This document shows positions 25,378 to 33,262 of a stretch of DNA of 48,105 bases, piece by piece (positions within the stretch are counted from its first letter, which is position 1; every line of letters starts with the position of its first letter). Source of the stretch: Andreesenia sp964489735 (GTDB taxonomy: Bacteria; Bacillota; Clostridia; Tissierellales; Gottschalkiaceae); NCBI GenBank assembly GCA_964489735.1, contig CAZBAL010000016.1, forward strand, positions 1 to 48,105, written 5' to 3'. Below the pieces are notes generated by a model. That model made no database searches, was not told the DNA's origin, and saw nothing but the letters and a program-made list of their open reading frames with translations. A program made the translations under genes and the position numbers.

Positions 25378-26373
25378 TTAATATACATACGATATTTCTA
25401 GTAACGCCAGCATATTGCTGTTGAAATGCTTCATTTCCGGATTTGGAATTTCTTTAAAGAACTGTCTTTCACCCAATCTGAAGCATCTGATTTCCGTACT
25501 CGGCTTTCCATATATCAAGAAATCACCTTTTTTTATCTCTGAATCAGGTGCTTTTAGCATACCCGTCTCATCAGCTATATATACAAATGCATTGTTCTTT
25601 AAATAAAGTCCCTCATTTTCATCCTTTAAAATGAAACCGAAAGATGTCCAGTATTCATTTGATTCTGAAGGATAGTTAACCATGTAATCAAGTCCTTCTT
25701 CAGTGAATGCTGTTAACATTTCATTTTCTTTTCTTGTAAGAACAACAGACTTTCCAGATTTGTTTTTTAAGAAATACTGTGATAACTCAATATTTGTAGT
25801 CACTACAGTCACATCTTCATGCTCTTCTAAAAATTTACTGAAATGTTTTATTATATCTGATTCATCTTTTTCAAATTTATTATATGGATAAATTATATAT
25901 CTTGAGTCTTCACATATTGATTTCAGCACGTGGAATGCATTGCTCTGTACATTAGAAAATCTTCTTGATCCTCTTAAATGATCAAAAATATAGTCTACAG
26001 TACTCTCAAGAACATAAATCCTAGTGAAAGTTCTCGTCTCTTTTCTAAGTTGATTGAAAGTTGTGAATATCGAGCTCCCATCTAATAAAGCCTCGTTAGA
26101 CTTGTCTTCAGATATATCACCTATTTCCACACTGTCTTTCTCTTTTGGAAATACAAAATAAGGAACCAAATCGTTCAATATTAATCTTTTTCTAAGAATA
26201 TTGTACTCATTCTCTGTAACATTGCAGTGTTCATTTAAAATATTCAGAAGTCTGTATTTGTCCTTATCAATTACCTTTTCAATTTCTTTAAGTCCTTTCC
26301 CTTCTTCAATCATAGTTATAAATTTCGTTAAATCCTCCAGGTGATGACTTAACCATAATCTGTTGTGATCCAT
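25378..26373 (-). CDS. unknown 331-residue cytoplasmic protein, possibly PIN-like
   Basis: Not recognised. No signal peptide or membrane segment. The N-terminal 75 residues are helical and charged. The middle (about 115-215) has a Rossmann-like alternation: RIYVLESTVDYIFDHL, then RYIIYPYN, then DVTVVTTNIELSQYFLKN. The last piece resembles the Thr-Asn/Asp motif of PIN-type nucleases, so a degenerate PIN-like fold is possible. The C-terminal 90 residues look beta-rich. The gene stands alone between terminators, after the Rnf operon and before the lipoprotein. The PIN suggestion is tentative. Confidence 0.6.
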   Translation of the reverse strand: MDHNRLWLSHHLEDLTKFITMIEEGKGLKEIEKVIDKDKYRLLNILNEHCNVTENEYNILRKRLILNDLVPYFVFPKEKDSVEIGDISEDKSNEALLDGSSIFTTFNQLRKETRTFTRIYVLESTVDYIFDHLRGSRRFSNVQSNAFHVLKSICEDSRYIIYPYNKFEKDESDIIKHFSKFLEEHEDVTVVTTNIELSQYFLKNKSGKSVVLTRKENEMLTAFTEEGLDYMVNYPSESNEYWTSFGFILKDENEGLYLKNNAFVYIADETGMLKAPDSEIKKGDFLIYGKPSTEIRCFRLGERQFFKEIPNPEMKHFNSNMLALLEISYVY

Positions 26374-26545
26374 AAAAATACCCCCTTATGTATTTATGTA
26401 ACTTGCTATACTTTATAGATACCCATATAATATCTATAAACTCTAATTTTCAGTCTTTTGTAATAAATTATTGTCAAAACAAAATAGTATAATGAGAAAA
26501 TGAGTTCTTTTATAACAAATATGAATATCTGCCAATAATTTATAT

Positions 26546-26590
26546 AAAAAAATGGACTCCGAATTCTAATATTAGAATTCGGAGTCCATT
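26546..26590 (-). terminator. terminator of the rnf operon (40-bp perfect palindrome)
   Basis: Positions 26551-26590 are a perfect palindrome centred on an ATAT; each arm is AATGGACTCCGAATTCTAAT or its complement. On the minus strand it runs straight into seven T. It lies 45 nt after the rnfB stop. The remaining 26374-26545 is AT-rich and empty. Confidence 0.92.
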
Positions 26591-26634
26591 AACATTTATT
26601 AATTTCGTTACTATTAAGCTTTACTTTTTTATTA

Positions 26635-27468
26635 CTAAGCTATATCAGATTCTTTTTTTACAACTGGCTTCTTCTCTGGAAGTTTACCAAATATTGCTCC
26701 AGTTGGACACTCTTTTGCACATATTCTACAGTTTTTACACTTTTCATAATTTATATGCGCTAAATTGTCTTCAAAATCCATTGCATCGAACGGACATTTC
26801 TTAACGCAAATCTGACAACCTATACATCCAACCGAACAAGCATCTTTAACCTCTTTACCTCTATTGTTGCTGTTACAGTCAACAAATACTTTCTGTTCAT
26901 AAGGTACTAGTTCAATCAGAGCTTTAGGGCATACCTCTATACAAGCCCCACAAGAAGTACATTTCTCTTTATCTATAACTGCTATTCCATTTATAATATC
27001 AATAGCGTCAAATCCACAAACTTTCTCACAAGTACCATAACCTAAACAGCCATAAGAACAGGTTTTATCTCCACCTGCAACTAATGCCGCTGCTCTACAG
27101 TCTTCAACACCTTCATACTTGAATTTATTTGTAGCATTGTCACATGTTCCATTACATTTAACTCTCGCAACTTTTTTAACTGTTGCACCTGCATCTGATC
27201 CCATAATATCAGCTATAGCATTTGCACTGTTAGCCCCTCCAACAGGACAGGCATTTACTGGAGATTCTCCAGCCGCTATTGCTTCTGCTAAACCGTCACA
27301 TCCTGGGAAACCGCATGCTCCACAGTTTGCTCCTGGGAGAGCATCTCTGATTTTTGCTACTTTAGGATCAACAGGTACCTCAAATACTTTTGCAGCTATA
27401 CCTAGTATAATACCGAATGCAAGGCCTAGTATCCCAAGTATTGCTACTGCTATAATTATTTTTTCCAT
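26635..27468 (-). CDS. rnfB: RnfB, iron-sulfur subunit of the Rnf complex
   Basis: RnfB accepts electrons from ferredoxin and passes them into the membrane complex. The 277-residue protein has an N-terminal membrane helix (about 3-25), the CGACGFPGCDG cluster of the Fe-S domain, and several ferredoxin-type clusters: CTSCGACIEVCP, CIGCQICVKKCP and CKNCRICAKECP, plus CSYGCLGYGTCEKVC. Last gene of the rnfCDGEAB operon; a terminator follows. Confidence 0.97.
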   Translation of the reverse strand: MEKIIIAVAILGILGLAFGIILGIAAKVFEVPVDPKVAKIRDALPGANCGACGFPGCDGLAEAIAAGESPVNACPVGGANSANAIADIMGSDAGATVKKVARVKCNGTCDNATNKFKYEGVEDCRAAALVAGGDKTCSYGCLGYGTCEKVCGFDAIDIINGIAVIDKEKCTSCGACIEVCPKALIELVPYEQKVFVDCNSNNRGKEVKDACSVGCIGCQICVKKCPFDAMDFEDNLAHINYEKCKNCRICAKECPTGAIFGKLPEKKPVVKKESDIA

Positions 27469-27480
27469 GCCTTTACCCTC

Positions 27481-28053
27481 CTAAACTAGTCCAACGAACC
27501 CTAAAAATGCTATAGACATAAGTCCAGCTGTTATTAATGCTATAGGGAATCCTTTTAGTGCCTCTGGTACATTTGCTAATTCTAGTCTCTCTCTTATCCC
27601 TGCGAAAAGAACTATTGCTAATGTAAATCCTATTGCTGCTGAAATTGAGTTTACAATTGTTTGAACAAAAGTGTACTCGTTCTGGATATTAAGTAATGCA
27701 ACCCCTAGAACAGCACAGTTTGTTGTTATAAGAGGTAAGAAAACCCCTAGTGATTTATAAAGTGGAGGACTGGCCTTCTTTATAAACATCTCCACAGCTT
27801 GAACCAAAGTAGCTATTACAAGTATGAAGAATATTGTCTGCATGAACTCAAGATTAAATCTTTCTAATATTGCATACTGAACTGCATAAGTGATCATCCC
27901 TGCTAAAGTCATAACGAATGTTACCGCTACTCCCATACCAAGTGCAGTTTCAACTTTTTTAGAAACCCCTAGAAAAGGACATATTCCGAGGAATCTAGAA
28001 AGTACAAAGTTGTTAACAAGTACTGAACCAATAATAATACTTACCATACCCAT
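27481..28053 (-). CDS. rnfA: RnfA, membrane subunit of the Rnf complex
   Basis: A 190-residue protein with six predicted membrane helices. The family's conserved LGICPFLGVSKK and the Cys-bearing TNCAVLGVAL are present; these cysteines are thought to hold a shared iron-sulfur cluster with RnfE. Start ATG, 6 nt after GGAG. It lies 14 nt after rnfE and 12 nt before rnfB. Confidence 0.96.
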   Translation of the reverse strand: MGMVSIIIGSVLVNNFVLSRFLGICPFLGVSKKVETALGMGVAVTFVMTLAGMITYAVQYAILERFNLEFMQTIFFILVIATLVQAVEMFIKKASPPLYKSLGVFLPLITTNCAVLGVALLNIQNEYTFVQTIVNSISAAIGFTLAIVLFAGIRERLELANVPEALKGFPIALITAGLMSIAFLGFVGLV

Positions 28054-28067
28054 ATCTTTCTCCTCCT

Positions 28068-28676
28068 CTATTTAGCCTTTGCTTTCTTTCTATTTTGTAA
28101 CAATGCAACTATTCCAGTTAGCATCCCCAAAACGAAGAATGCTCCTGGAGGAAGTATCAATATTAATGCCGGCTGGTATCCAGCTCCGAATATATCAATT
28201 CCAAATATACTACCAGCTCCAAAAATCTCTCTTATTATACCAAGTATAGTCAGTGCTCCAGCAAATCCAAGACCCATAGAAAGTCCATCTATCGCTGAAT
28301 CTCCAACTGAGTTTTTCGAAGCAAATGCTTCTGCTCTACCTAGAATCAGACAGTTAACAACTATCAGCGGTATGAAAATACCAAGAGTTTTATCTAAATC
28401 TGGTAAATATGCTTTAAGTATCATACCTATTAATGTAACAAAAGTTGCAATTACAACTACGAATGAAGGTATTCTTATTTCATCAGGTATAATCTTTTTA
28501 ATCATCGATATAACTATATTTGATCCTATTAAAACAACTGTTGTAGCTAAACCCATTGCAAGTCCATTTATTGCAGATGTAGTTACCGCTAATGTAGGAC
28601 ACATCCCTATTAACTGAATTAGGGCAGGGTTTTCAGCTATCAAACCATTTTTTATGATATCTAACTTTTTACTCAT
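28068..28676 (-). CDS. rnfE: RnfE, membrane subunit of the Rnf complex
   Basis: A 202-residue homologue of RnfA with about six membrane helices. It contains LIQLIGMCPTLAVTTSA and IVVNCLILGRAEAFA, whose cysteines mirror those of RnfA. It lies 17 nt after rnfG in the operon. Length is normal. Confidence 0.96.
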   Translation of the reverse strand: MSKKLDIIKNGLIAENPALIQLIGMCPTLAVTTSAINGLAMGLATTVVLIGSNIVISMIKKIIPDEIRIPSFVVVIATFVTLIGMILKAYLPDLDKTLGIFIPLIVVNCLILGRAEAFASKNSVGDSAIDGLSMGLGFAGALTILGIIREIFGAGSIFGIDIFGAGYQPALILILPPGAFFVLGMLTGIVALLQNRKKAKAK

Positions 28677-28693
28677 TTCTTCACCCCAATTCG

Positions 28694-29260
28694 TTATTTG
28701 CTAAGCATTTCCACAACTTCTATTGATGTATTTACACCGTTTGTAACAGCAGCAGATGTTATAGTAGCTCCTGTTATTGCAAGAATTTGATTGTCTGATG
28801 GCGCACTCTTTACAACTTCAAGCGGTGCTGCATCTTTATCAGAAAACTGTCCATAAAAGCTCTCTTCCGCAGCTAGTGCTCCAAGACCAGGAGTCTCTGA
28901 ATTGTTTCCAATACGAACTCCTTCAATTTTTTTCTCTACATTTATTCCAGAAATAATCTCAACTGGTCCAGCGTATCCAACTGGTCCTGTTTTCACTGTA
29001 TAACCTACTACTTCTCCACCTTTAATTCCTTTAAATACATCTAGAACTTCCGGCTTTTCTTTTTTGATCTCTTCTAATTCTGCTTCATCAAGCTCTTCAA
29101 ATTCTTCAGCTGAAGGAAGAGCCGCTTTTCTCGCCTCATTGTTTGCTTCTTCATTTGTTTTTTCAATAAGGACTGCCGTCTTATCATTGGCAAATCCAAG
29201 AATAGTAGCTGCTATAGCAGTAATTATCAATAATATTAGACCTAACTTTGCTATTTTCAA
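28694..29260 (-). CDS. rnfG: RnfG, covalent-FMN subunit of the Rnf complex
   Basis: RnfG is anchored by one N-terminal helix (about 5-24) and carries FMN covalently on a threonine. The flavinylation motif is visible near the C-terminus as ITGATITSAAV. The start is TTG, immediately after the rnfD stop codon (TAG then TTG), with GGAGGTG a few bases upstream. ApbE, encoded in this window, is the enzyme type that attaches the FMN. Confidence 0.96.
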   Translation of the reverse strand: MKIAKLGLILLIITAIAATILGFANDKTAVLIEKTNEEANNEARKAALPSAEEFEELDEAELEEIKKEKPEVLDVFKGIKGGEVVGYTVKTGPVGYAGPVEIISGINVEKKIEGVRIGNNSETPGLGALAAEESFYGQFSDKDAAPLEVVKSAPSDNQILAITGATITSAAVTNGVNTSIEVVEMLSK

Positions 29261-30187
29261 CTACTTCACCTCCCCAAACACTTTTGGTTGCGTGAATTTT
29301 TCAATTAATGGTGTTGCAAGGTTCATAAGAAGGATTGAGTACGATACCCCTTCAGGATATCCACCTTTTAATCTTATAACCGCTGTTAAAATACCTGCTC
29401 CTATACCAAAAATAATCTTCCCTTTTGGAGTTATTGGAGTTGTTGGATAGTCTGTAGCCATGAAGAATGCTCCAAGCATAAGACCTCCAGAACATAGATG
29501 ATAAAGCATTGGAGTTACTCCGCCGCCAAAAATTAATGTCATTATTGCAACTGTTAAAATATAAGTTAGTGGTGTTCTCCAGCTGATTACGCCTCTAACC
29601 ATCAGATAGATACCACCTATTAATAGAAGAACTACTGAAGTCTCTCCTATCGTTCCTCCTATATTACCTATAAACGTATCAAATAATGGAGGTAATTCAC
29701 CACCAGTTTTTAGTAGTGCAAGTGGTGTTGCTGTACTTACTGCATCTGCTCCTGGGCTTACCCAAGTAGTCATTATTACTGGCCATGATGCTAGTAACAT
29801 CGCTCTACCAGCAAGCGCTGGGTTAATAAAGTTCTGTCCTATTCCACCAAAAGCCTGTTTTGCTATAGCTATAGCAAAAACTGATCCTATTACTGCTATC
29901 CACCATGGTGCTGTAGGTGGAATATTGAATGCTAACAAAATACCTGTTATGACTGCGCTTAAATCTGTTATTGCTACTGGTTTTTTTGTCAATTTCTGAA
30001 TAATAAATTCAGTTAGTACAGCAGCAACTACAGCTATAAGTGTAAGTTTTATAGCGTTAAATCCAAAGAAATAAATTGAACCAATTATTGCAGGTATCAA
30101 TGCTATTATTACATCTCTCATTACACTAGTGACATTTCTTTCACTTAGTATATGCGGAGCAGCCGTTCCTAACAATCTCTGTTCCAT
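29261..30187 (-). CDS. rnfD: RnfD, membrane flavoprotein subunit of the Rnf complex
   Basis: A multi-pass membrane protein of about 308 residues. It carries the second covalent-FMN site, seen as DAVSTATPLALLK, and family motifs such as NPALAGRAMLLASWP and GGVTPMLYHLCSGG. The ATG at 30187 and a GTG three bases upstream are both placed well after GGAGGGG; I use the ATG. It begins about 85 nt after rnfC. Confidence 0.96.
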   Translation of the reverse strand: MEQRLLGTAAPHILSERNVTSVMRDVIIALIPAIIGSIYFFGFNAIKLTLIAVVAAVLTEFIIQKLTKKPVAITDLSAVITGILLAFNIPPTAPWWIAVIGSVFAIAIAKQAFGGIGQNFINPALAGRAMLLASWPVIMTTWVSPGADAVSTATPLALLKTGGELPPLFDTFIGNIGGTIGETSVVLLLIGGIYLMVRGVISWRTPLTYILTVAIMTLIFGGGVTPMLYHLCSGGLMLGAFFMATDYPTTPITPKGKIIFGIGAGILTAVIRLKGGYPEGVSYSILLMNLATPLIEKFTQPKVFGEVK

Positions 30188-30274
30188 CACTGTATCCCCT
30201 CCAGATATATTTTTTATCTACGACAATATTTCTATTTTATTTATTTAAATGTTTAAAATTTTATTTTTATAATA

Positions 30275-31603
30275 CTAATTTGTAGCTCTTCTCTTAGCTA
30301 ATTCATTTTTTGCCATTTTGAATGTATGAACTAAAGAAATCTTTGACGGACAAATGAATGAACATGCTCCACATTCGATACAGCTCCAGATGTTCTGCTG
30401 TTCTAACTCATCAAATCTTTCGTGAAGAGTTAACGAATTCATAATCAGTGGCTGTAAGTTAACTGGACATACATCTACACACTTCGCACATCTAATACAT
30501 TGTTCTTGTAGAGGAACTGATGCTTCTTCCTTGGAAAGTGCAAGTATTCCTGATGTTCCTTTTATTGCTGGAACTTCATCAGTATATTGCGCAAATCCCA
30601 TCATAGGACCACCCATTACTAACTTTTCAAGTTCTCCCTTATAACCACCACAAGCATTTATTATATCTTTAAAAGAAGTACCTATTCTAACCATTAGGTT
30701 GCTAGTTTCATTCACAGCCATTCCTGTAACTGTAACAACTCTCTCTATTAAAGGCATTCCTGTCTTTATTGCTACCGCAACTGAGTAAGCCGTTCCAACG
30801 TTGTTTACAATAACTCCAACGTCCATTGGAAGTCCGCCTTTTGGAACCGCTCTTTTAGTTATAGCATCAATGATTCTCTTCTCATCCCCTTGTGGGTATT
30901 TTGTTTCTAACGATGCTATCTCTATGCCACTCTCATTTTCTGATGCTTTCTGTAGTGCTTCTATGGCATCAGGCTTGTTGTCTTCGACTCCAATATAACC
31001 TTTGCTTACGCCTACAGCCTTCATCATTGCTTTTAATCCATAGATTATCTCATCTGCTTTTTCAACCATTAATCTATGGTCTGCTGTTAAATACGGCTCA
31101 CACTCAGCACCATTTAAAATAATCGTATCTACAGGCTTGTCTTTAGGTGGCATAAGTTTCACATGAGTTGGGAAACTCGCCCCCCCTTGACCAGTGATTC
31201 CTGCTTCCTTAATTATTTCAATGATCTGCTCTGGAGAAAGACTACCTATATCTCCTTTAGGCTGAACTTCTTCACTAACAGTCAACAGGCCATCTGATTG
31301 AATCACAACGGCTTGCTCTGTTCCACCGCCTGGTGAGGCAACATCTGCAATCTTTACAACCTTACCAGAAACTGATGAGTGGATAGGAGCTGAAACAAAT
31401 GCATCTGTATCCCCTATTTTTTGACCCACTTTTACCTCATCGCCAACCTTAACGATTGGCTCGCAAGGTGCCCCGATATGTTGACGAAGCAAAATAGTAA
31501 CTGTCTCTGGAACAGGACAGTCTTTGATTTGCTTTTTTTCTGCTAAATCCTTTCTGTAAGGTGGATGTATACCGCCACGAAAGGTTAAATTAGCTAATTT
31601 CAT
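30275..31603 (-). CDS. rnfC: RnfC, NADH-binding iron-sulfur subunit of the Rnf complex
   Basis: RnfC is the cytoplasmic subunit that reduces NAD. The 442-residue protein has the N-terminal RnfC-type domain starting MKLANLTFRGGIHPP, a FMN/NADH-binding stretch with GITGQGGASFPTHVKL, and two C-terminal clusters CIRCAKCVDVCP and CIECGACSFICP. First gene of the operon; AGAGGTGAG precedes the ATG. The 225-nt region upstream, between rnfC and tRNA-Leu, contains a terminator-like hairpin. Confidence 0.97.
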   Translation of the reverse strand: MKLANLTFRGGIHPPYRKDLAEKKQIKDCPVPETVTILLRQHIGAPCEPIVKVGDEVKVGQKIGDTDAFVSAPIHSSVSGKVVKIADVASPGGGTEQAVVIQSDGLLTVSEEVQPKGDIGSLSPEQIIEIIKEAGITGQGGASFPTHVKLMPPKDKPVDTIILNGAECEPYLTADHRLMVEKADEIIYGLKAMMKAVGVSKGYIGVEDNKPDAIEALQKASENESGIEIASLETKYPQGDEKRIIDAITKRAVPKGGLPMDVGVIVNNVGTAYSVAVAIKTGMPLIERVVTVTGMAVNETSNLMVRIGTSFKDIINACGGYKGELEKLVMGGPMMGFAQYTDEVPAIKGTSGILALSKEEASVPLQEQCIRCAKCVDVCPVNLQPLIMNSLTLHERFDELEQQNIWSCIECGACSFICPSKISLVHTFKMAKNELAKRRATN

Positions 31604-31726
31604 TTTTTATCTCACCTCTTAAATTTATTTTCTGCTCTTGTGGTTGAGTCATTTGACTAAGATAAACGTTTGCCTAAACCCTATCCAAGTCAAGCAAGAT
31701 ACCATCAAATGCCTAATTATGGCATT

Positions 31727-31749
31727 AAAAAAGTCCACATGGCAGGACT
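31727..31749 (-). terminator. terminator or attenuator between tRNA-Leu and rnfC
   Basis: On the minus strand AGTCC-TGCCATGT-GGACT is a 5-bp stem followed by six T. The upstream GGCATGG can instead pair with the CCATG in its loop, giving two exclusive folds, as in an attenuator. It may simply end the tRNA-Leu transcript. The interval 31604-31726 also has an AATGCC/GGCATT hairpin. No known riboswitch consensus was recognised. Confidence 0.45.
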
Positions 31750-31828
31750 ACGTTTTCCCCATGCCGACTAAAGTACCAATGCTTTGATTACTTATTCATT
31801 AACTTCTTGAAAATATGTAAAAAGTTAA

Positions 31829-31913
31829 TGGTGCGGATGATGGGACTTGAACCCATACGTCATTCGACACACGCCCCTCAAACGTGCCTGTCTGCCAATT
31901 CCAGCACACCCGC
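31829..31913 (-). tRNA. tRNA-Leu (GAG)
   Basis: The 85-nt class II tRNA starts GCGGGTG and ends CATCCGC-A-CCA with an encoded CCA. The anticodon arm CACGT-TTGAGGG-GCGTG holds GAG. The long variable arm (GTCGAATGAC) is typical of leucine tRNA. Confidence 0.95.
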
Positions 31914-32016
31914 ATAAGGTACCGTATATGCAAGTCGATATACGATACCTATTACATAATTATAATATATGATATAGATGTTTGCAAGTTCATTCGCTCA
32001 TGTATTCATTATTTCT

Positions 32017-32619
32017 CTATTGTGCATTATCAGGGTAAAGTTCCTTGTAACTTGCATATGCATTTCTAATCTTTTCCACATACTCTTCTGTCTCTCTAAA
32101 AGGAATATTGTCCAGATTTTGACCGTCTGAGCTGTACTCATAATTCTTAAGCCACTCCTGCACATTTCCAATTCCTGCATTGTACGCTGCAAGCACACTC
32201 TTCTCATTGTCATTGAACTCATCCATCAGATAATTCAATAGCCAGGTACCCATCTTAATATTTGTCTCCGGATCTTTTAAATCGTTCTCTCCGAAGTCTT
32301 TTTCCCCCATTTTTGAACTTATCCAATAGCCAGTTTCCGGCATTATCTGCATAAGTCCAACAGCACCTCTATTAGATATTGCATCTGGATTATGATTACT
32401 CTCAGCGAATATCACCGAATGAATAAATAGCGGATCCATATCATGTTCTTCAGCATACTTTTGAACATAGTTATCATACTCTAAAGAATATTTCATTCTT
32501 TTCAAATTATCTTTTTTAATAAAAAGAGTAACTAAGACTATTGCAAAAAACAAAAGAAATATTCGGAATAACTTTTTTCTTTTACGTCTTTTTTCTCTCC
32601 TTATCTCCCTATTACTCAA
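32017..32619 (-). CDS. membrane-anchored lytic transglycosylase (SLT domain)
   Basis: Cleaves peptidoglycan glycan strands. The 200-residue protein has a very basic N-terminus (REIRREKRRKRKK), one membrane helix (about 18-32), then a Slt-type lysozyme domain with the catalytic Glu in HSVIFAESNHNP, GAVGLMQIMPETG, and the conserved LAAYNAGIGNV. The start is taken as TTG at 32619 because GGAGG lies 8 nt upstream; the longer frame overlaps coaE. It lies right after coaE, an arrangement common in Clostridia. Confidence 0.9.
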   Translation of the reverse strand: MSNREIRREKRRKRKKLFRIFLLFFAIVLVTLFIKKDNLKRMKYSLEYDNYVQKYAEEHDMDPLFIHSVIFAESNHNPDAISNRGAVGLMQIMPETGYWISSKMGEKDFGENDLKDPETNIKMGTWLLNYLMDEFNDNEKSVLAAYNAGIGNVQEWLKNYEYSSDGQNLDNIPFRETEEYVEKIRNAYASYKELYPDNAQ

Positions 32620-32635
32620 AACTAAATCCTCCACG

Positions 32636-33262
32636 CTATAGTTTTGCCAACAAACTGTCCACCTGCCTGTAAGCATAATCTAATTCTCTGTCGTTGAAAA
32701 TCACCTTATTTTCATACTTCAGCTTTTCTTCCATACTCATCTGAGAATCTATTCTTCTCATACTTTCCTCATGGCTGATATTGTCTCTTTTCATGATTCT
32801 GTCAATCTGGGTTTCCCTGTCACAATATACTAACCATATCTCATCAAATATTATACCATACTTTTGTTGCAATTCTTCGGTTTCATATAATAGAGGAATA
32901 TCTAAAAACATAATTTCCTCATCAGAAGCCTCGATAATCTCAATCGCTTCACTGTATATGGCATCATGAGTAATTCTATTCAGTTTTTCCAACATTTCTG
33001 AATCTGCAAATACTATAGTACCAAGTTTTTTTCTATCAATCTCACCACAACTATTTAAAACTTCATTACCGAACACTTCTAAAATATCGTAGTAAGCAGC
33101 TTTTCCTTTTATATAAATCCCCCTGGATATCTCATCAAAGTCAACAACCATAAACCCTCTACTATTGACATAATTGCTTACAGAGCTTTTCCCAGTTCCA
33201 ATATTTCCTGTTATCCCTATAAGCCTTTTAGATTCTTTTTTGGAGATATTACTTTGTTTCAT
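32636..33262 (-). CDS. coaE: CoaE, dephospho-CoA kinase
   Basis: Phosphorylates dephospho-CoA, the last step of CoA synthesis. The P-loop is GITGNIGTGKSSVSNY near the N-terminus; DFDEISR and FLDIPLLYE follow, the latter being a family signature. The ATG at 33262 overlaps the last 14 nt of polA and has GGAG 9 nt upstream; the frame extends 14 codons further inside polA but without support. About 208 residues, normal length. Confidence 0.95.
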   Translation of the reverse strand: MKQSNISKKESKRLIGITGNIGTGKSSVSNYVNSRGFMVVDFDEISRGIYIKGKAAYYDILEVFGNEVLNSCGEIDRKKLGTIVFADSEMLEKLNRITHDAIYSEAIEIIEASDEEIMFLDIPLLYETEELQQKYGIIFDEIWLVYCDRETQIDRIMKRDNISHEESMRRIDSQMSMEEKLKYENKVIFNDRELDYAYRQVDSLLAKL

